A DNA stretch of 64,000 nt from Streptomyces sp. NBC_01463. GTDB taxonomy: Bacteria > Actinomycetota > Actinomycetes > Streptomycetales > Streptomycetaceae. The position numbers and the translations under genes are program-made. Each line of letters begins with the position of its first letter. Positions within the stretch are counted from its first letter, which is position 1. The notes below the pieces were generated by a model. It worked only from the letters and a program-made list of their open reading frames with translations. It was not told the DNA's origin and searched no databases. Shown here one piece after another: positions 59,297-64,000 of this stretch. The stretch lies in NCBI GenBank assembly GCA_036227345.1, contig CP109468.1:2790001-2854000 (forward strand). The letters are read 5' to 3'.

Positions 59297-60508
59297 GTGT
59301 TGGATGGGTGGGTGTTCTCCCCGGCCCGCCCCCACCGCGACGACGTCCTCATCGCCGTCATCGGACTGCTCGGCGGAGCGGTCCTGTCCCTGCTCGGTCT
59401 GCACATGCAGAACGGCCGGCTCCTCGACGCCCCCTGGACCGCGCTCCTGCCGCTCGCCGTGATGTCGGCGCTGGAGCTGATGCGCCGGAGCGCGCCGCAG
59501 ACGGCCCTGGTCATCGGCACGCTCGCGCTGATCGCGGACCAGTTCACGCCCGGGAACCTGGCGACGGTCCTGATGTTCACCGACCTGATGTACGCGGCCG
59601 TGCTGTACGGCACCCCGGCCGCCGCCCGGCGGATCCCGGTGACCACGCTCCTGATCACGGTCACGGTCACGATCGGTTTCCTGGCCTGGTTCCGGGACGC
59701 CGAGGCGCTCCTCATCGGCATCGTCACCGGACTGATCTCGTTCGTGCCCGCCATCACCGGGGTGAGCGTGCGCAACCACCGGGACGCCGCCGAGACCGCC
59801 CGGCTGCGCGCCGACCAGACGGCGCTGCTGGCCGAGATGGACCGCGCCCAGGCGGTAACCGCCGAACGCGCCCGGATGGCCCGCGAACTGCACGACATGG
59901 TCGCCAACCACCTCTCCGCGATCGCCATCCACTCCACCGCCGCGCTCTCCATCGACGACCCGGCGACCTCCCGCGACGCCCTCGGGGTGATCCGGGAGAA
60001 CAGCGTCGACGGTCTGGCCGAAATGCGCCGCCTGATCGGTCTTCTGCGCACCGGGGCGGCGGACCTGGAGCCGAGCAGCTCGCCCACGCTCGGCTCGCTG
60101 GACGCCCTCATCGAGCAGCACCGGACGAACGCCGCCTCCAGCGGGCTGACCTGCACGCTGGACGACGCCCGCACCGAGCGGGGCCGGCTGCCCGCGCCGG
60201 TCGAGCTCGCCGCGTACCGCATCGTCCAGGAGTCCCTCACCAACGCGCTCAAACACGCCTCGCCGGGCCCGGTCGTGGTGCGGCTGCGGCAGGCCGACGG
60301 GCGGCTGACGGTGGAGGTGAGCAGCGTGCTCGGGGAGCGGCCGGGGCCGCGGGCGCCGGGGTCGGGGGCCGGCCTGGTGGGCATGCGGGAGCGGGTGGCG
60401 CTGCTCGGCGGGGAGTTCACTGCGGGCGCGGTGGAGAGCGGGGACGGGACGAAGTTCTGGCGCGTACGGGCGGAACTGCCCGTCGGGGAAGGCAAGGTGA
60501 GGTCATGA
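59297..60508 (+). CDS. NarL-type sensor histidine kinase
   Basis: 403 aa from GTG 59297; GTG 59222 and GTG 59312 are also possible and I cannot decide between them. Five or six membrane helices (about 15-155) precede the HisKA_3 domain with phospho-acceptor His199 (RMARELHDMVANHLSAIAIHS) and an ATPase domain (YRIVQESLTNALKHA, GAGLVGMRERVALLGG). The regulator overlaps its stop (ATGA). Confidence 0.88.
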   Translation: MLDGWVFSPARPHRDDVLIAVIGLLGGAVLSLLGLHMQNGRLLDAPWTALLPLAVMSALELMRRSAPQTALVIGTLALIADQFTPGNLATVLMFTDLMYAAVLYGTPAAARRIPVTTLLITVTVTIGFLAWFRDAEALLIGIVTGLISFVPAITGVSVRNHRDAAETARLRADQTALLAEMDRAQAVTAERARMARELHDMVANHLSAIAIHSTAALSIDDPATSRDALGVIRENSVDGLAEMRRLIGLLRTGAADLEPSSSPTLGSLDALIEQHRTNAASSGLTCTLDDARTERGRLPAPVELAAYRIVQESLTNALKHASPGPVVVRLRQADGRLTVEVSSVLGERPGPRAPGSGAGLVGMRERVALLGGEFTAGAVESGDGTKFWRVRAELPVGEGKVRS

Positions 60509-61155
60509 CGATCCGGGTTCTGGTCGCCGAGGACCAGTCGGCCGTACGGGCGGGGCTCGTGCTCATCCTGGGCAGCGCCCCGGACATCGAGGTCGTCGGG
60601 GAGGCGGGCGACGGCGAGGAGGCCGTGCGGCTGGCCCGTGAACTGCGCCCGGATCTGGTGCTGATGGACATCCAGATGCCGCGGCTGGACGGGGTGTCGG
60701 CGACGAAGCAGGTGGTCGCGGAGCGGCTGGCGGACGTGCTGGTGCTGACGACCTTCGACCTGGACGCGTACGTCTTCGGCGCGCTGCGGGCCGGGGCCTC
60801 GGGCTTCCTGCTGAAGGACACCGAGGCGCGCCAACTGCTGGACGCGGTGCGGACGGTGGCGCGCGGCGAGGGGCTGATCGCCCCGTCGGTGACGCGCCGG
60901 CTGATCGCGGAGTTCGCCGGCAGCGCGCCCGGCCGGCAGGCGGGAGGAGCCGACCGGGCGGTCCTCGACGCCCTCACCCGGCGCGAGCGGGAGGTGCTCG
61001 GCTGCCTGGGCGAAGGGCTGTCGAACGCGGAGATCGCGGAGCGGCTGTCGATGGCCGAGGCGACGGTGAAGACGCACGTCAGCCGGTTGCTGGGGAAGCT
61101 GGAACTGCGCAGCAGGGTTCAGGCGGCCGTGCTGGCACAGGAGTTGGGCGTCTGA
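60505..61155 (+). CDS. NarL/FixJ-family response regulator
   Basis: 216 aa. Receiver with Asp10 and phospho-acceptor Asp55 (LVLMDIQMPRLDG), LTTFDLD, and Lys in FLLKDTEA; LuxR-type helix-turn-helix LTRREREVLGCLGEGLSNAEIAERLSMAEATVKTHVSRLLGKL at the C-terminus. It works with the kinase just upstream. The target is unknown; the chitinase lies downstream but has its own DasR-like control. Confidence 0.92.
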   Translation: MTIRVLVAEDQSAVRAGLVLILGSAPDIEVVGEAGDGEEAVRLARELRPDLVLMDIQMPRLDGVSATKQVVAERLADVLVLTTFDLDAYVFGALRAGASGFLLKDTEARQLLDAVRTVARGEGLIAPSVTRRLIAEFAGSAPGRQAGGADRAVLDALTRREREVLGCLGEGLSNAEIAERLSMAEATVKTHVSRLLGKLELRSRVQAAVLAQELGV

Positions 61156-61181
61156 GGTTTAAGCGCGCCCCACTCCGATCT

Positions 61182-61224
61182 TTGGTCTGGACCTCTTGAC
61201 GATTGGTCCAGACCTTCCTAATCT
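61182..61224 (+). promoter_or_regulatory. chitinase promoter with two DasR-like sites
   Basis: TTGGTCTGGACCT (61182-61194) and TTGGTCCAGACCT (61203-61215) are the pair of direct repeats typical of Streptomyces chitinase promoters, and both fit the DasR core TGGTCnnGACC. Between and after them lie TTGACG (61196-61201), 17 bp and TAATCT (61219-61224), a good vegetative promoter. N-acetylglucosamine-dependent relief is expected. Confidence 0.85.
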
Positions 61225-61334
61225 CACCGGACACACTGCGGTGAGGGTGCCCTGACGGGGCACGCTCAGGGCGGCGCAGGGTCAGCAGTCCACGGACCAC
61301 CCCCGTTTGTCCGGACCTCACCCGAGGAGCACCG

Positions 61335-63206
<1,872 letters not shown>

Positions 63207-63249
63207 CGGTCCCCACCGCTTCGGCAAGCATCGCGTAACCCCGAAAAGC

Positions 63250-63284
63250 ACCGGGGAGACAGGTCCGCCCCCTGTCTCCCCGGT
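63250..63284 (+). terminator. chitinase terminator
   Basis: ACCGGGGAGACAGG (63250-63263) pairs perfectly with CCTGTCTCCCCGGT (63271-63284) and is followed by TTTCGT, nearly a canonical intrinsic terminator. Confidence 0.85.
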
Positions 63285-63308
63285 TTTCGTCTGTAAGGGG
63301 CCCGGGCC

Positions 63309-63755
63309 TCAGGCCACGTTGACCCGCTGGCCGGGAGGCGCCGCCTCCAGCCAGGCGAGGAATCCGGTGAGGGCGTCCTCGCTCATCGCCAGCTCCAGGC
63401 GGGTCTCCCGGTGGAGACAGCCGAGCACGATGGCGTCGGACAGGAGCGCGAGCTCCTCCTCGCCCTCGGGCAGCCGGCGGGTGACGACCTCGATCGCGGA
63501 GCGCTCCAGCACCCGGCGCGGACGCGGGGAGTAGCTGAAGACCCGGAACCAGTTCACCTTGTCGCCGCTGTACCGGGCGACGCCGTACACCCAGCCCTTG
63601 CCCGACAGATCGGGCTCCACGGGCACATTCCATCGCAGGCTGCAGTCGAAGGTCCCGCCGGAGCGCTGAATCAGCCGCCGGCGAAGACCGAAGACGAAGA
63701 GACCCACCGCGACCAGTGCGACGACCAGCCCGCCCACCCACAGCGCGAGGAACAT
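63309..63755 (-). CDS. DUF2550 membrane protein
   Basis: 148 aa. One N-terminal helix (MFLALWVGGLVVALVAVGLFVFGL) precedes a cytosolic domain typical of DUF2550 (LIQRSGGTFDCSLRWNVP, GVARYSGDKVNWFRVFSYSPRPRRVLER, GFLAWLEAAPPGQRVNVA). Function unknown, but the gene conserved next to the ATP synthase operon in actinobacteria. The ATG at 63755 has GAGG and GGTGGAG upstream. Confidence 0.88.
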   Translation of the reverse strand: MFLALWVGGLVVALVAVGLFVFGLRRRLIQRSGGTFDCSLRWNVPVEPDLSGKGWVYGVARYSGDKVNWFRVFSYSPRPRRVLERSAIEVVTRRLPEGEEELALLSDAIVLGCLHRETRLELAMSEDALTGFLAWLEAAPPGQRVNVA

Positions 63756-63821
63756 CTCCACCGACCTCCTCGCATCGTCGAGTAAACGGATACCGCCACA
63801 CACGCATCTGCACCTGCATCG

Positions 63822-63873
63822 CCTCAGCCGCGACACGGTCTGGAGGGGTCTCCAGCACGGGCCGCGGCTGAGG
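63822..63873 (-). terminator. terminator of the atp operon
   Basis: CCTCAGCCGCG (63822-63832) pairs with CGCGGCTGAGG (63863-63873), with an inner CTGGA/TCCAG stem. It starts 23 bases past atpC. Confidence 0.75.
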
Positions 63874-63895
63874 GTAAAGACATCGCGCGGGGTGG

Positions 63896-64000
63896 CTAGT
63901 GCACCGCCACCGCACGCAGTCGCACATCGGCGCGACGCTCGGCGGCGCCGTCCGTGTCCGACTTCGCACGCTCGAGCGCACGCTCTGCGCGCTCGACATC
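63896..64000 (-). CDS. atpC: ATP synthase epsilon chain, C-terminal part
   Basis: Only the last 34 codons are in the window, ending in TAG. They read DVERAERALERAKSDTDGAAERRADVRLRAVAVH (given here in two pieces: DVERAERALERAKSD, then TDGAAERRADVRLRAVAVH), the helical hairpin of the epsilon subunit with typical Ala/Glu/Arg pattern. The neighbour DUF2550 supports this. The subunit inhibits and couples F1. Confidence 0.8.
   Translation of the reverse strand, partial: DVERAERALERAKSDTDGAAERRADVRLRAVAVH

Overview
The window is 64 kb of a high-GC actinomycete chromosome, almost certainly Streptomyces. The evidence is overwhelming third-position G/C, many GTG/TTG starts and 4-bp stop/start overlaps, a scy-filP cytoskeletal pair, a DmdR-type iron box, a DasR-type chitinase promoter, and a gene order that, from memory, follows the S. 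coelicolor SCO5426-to-SCO5374 stretch (pfkA2, pta, ackA, pyk, icmA, absC, meaB, thiolase, epimerase, scy, filP, SCO5389, nucS, hbd, chiC, DUF2550, atpC). Identities rest on reading the sequence; no database search was run.

Layout. 0.1-6.3 kb: lower glycolysis and acetate metabolism (pfkA on the minus strand, then pta-ackA and pyk on the plus strand). 6.4-9.4 kb: a small hypothetical gene and a three-gene DUF6230/DUF6114/secreted-protein cluster behind a 600-bp AT-richer control region. 10-15.8 kb: thioredoxin-TPR protein, TetR, secreted hydrolase, isobutyryl-CoA mutase large subunit IcmA behind a perfect 24-bp palindrome, DUF3817, MarR. 15.8-18.3 kb: MFS transporter and ArsR-like regulator. 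18.3-28 kb: a seven-gene, mostly overlapping iron-siderophore operon (lipoprotein receptor, two FecCD permeases, FecE ATPase, an exporter-fold ABC heterodimer and a siderophore-interacting reductase) with an iron box, plus an AraC regulator with its own iron-box-like site. 28-31 kb: thiamine-binding protein, DUF3817 and three overlapping AIM24 genes. 31-32.5 kb: a TnpB element with a divergent ribbon-helix-helix gene, inserted at the stop codon of the third AIM24 gene. 32.6-36 kb: absC-like MarR, an OmpR two-component system and its divergent PepSY protein.

36-38.8 kb: acyl-CoA metabolism (MeaB GTPase, thiolase, methylmalonyl-CoA epimerase). With icmA, hbd (54.7 kb) and the PduO cobalamin adenosyltransferase (58 kb), these make a dispersed set for B12-dependent short-chain acyl-CoA use. 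39-44 kb: Scy and FilP, polar-growth coiled-coil proteins. 44-48.1 kb: two tandem ABC ATPase-permease pairs. 48.2-55.6 kb: zinc-ribbon protein, LLM flavoprotein, SCO5389-family protein, mismatch endonuclease NucS, an extragenic repeat cluster, a membrane-anchored STAND-like ATPase, a STAS protein and Hbd. 55.7-58 kb: TetR-controlled ABC pair. 58-61.2 kb: PduO, a membrane protein and a NarL-type two-component system. 61.2-64 kb: GH18 chitinase with DasR-like sites, DUF2550 protein and the 3-prime end of atpC.

Most operons end in clear GC-rich hairpins. No rRNA, tRNA, CRISPR array or riboswitch was recognised. The most unusual items are the TnpB-RHH pair with facing leaderless promoters, the split IrtAB-like siderophore module with complementary defective ATPase motifs, the DUF6230/DUF6114 cluster with paired inverted repeats, and several palindromic operators with no named regulator.
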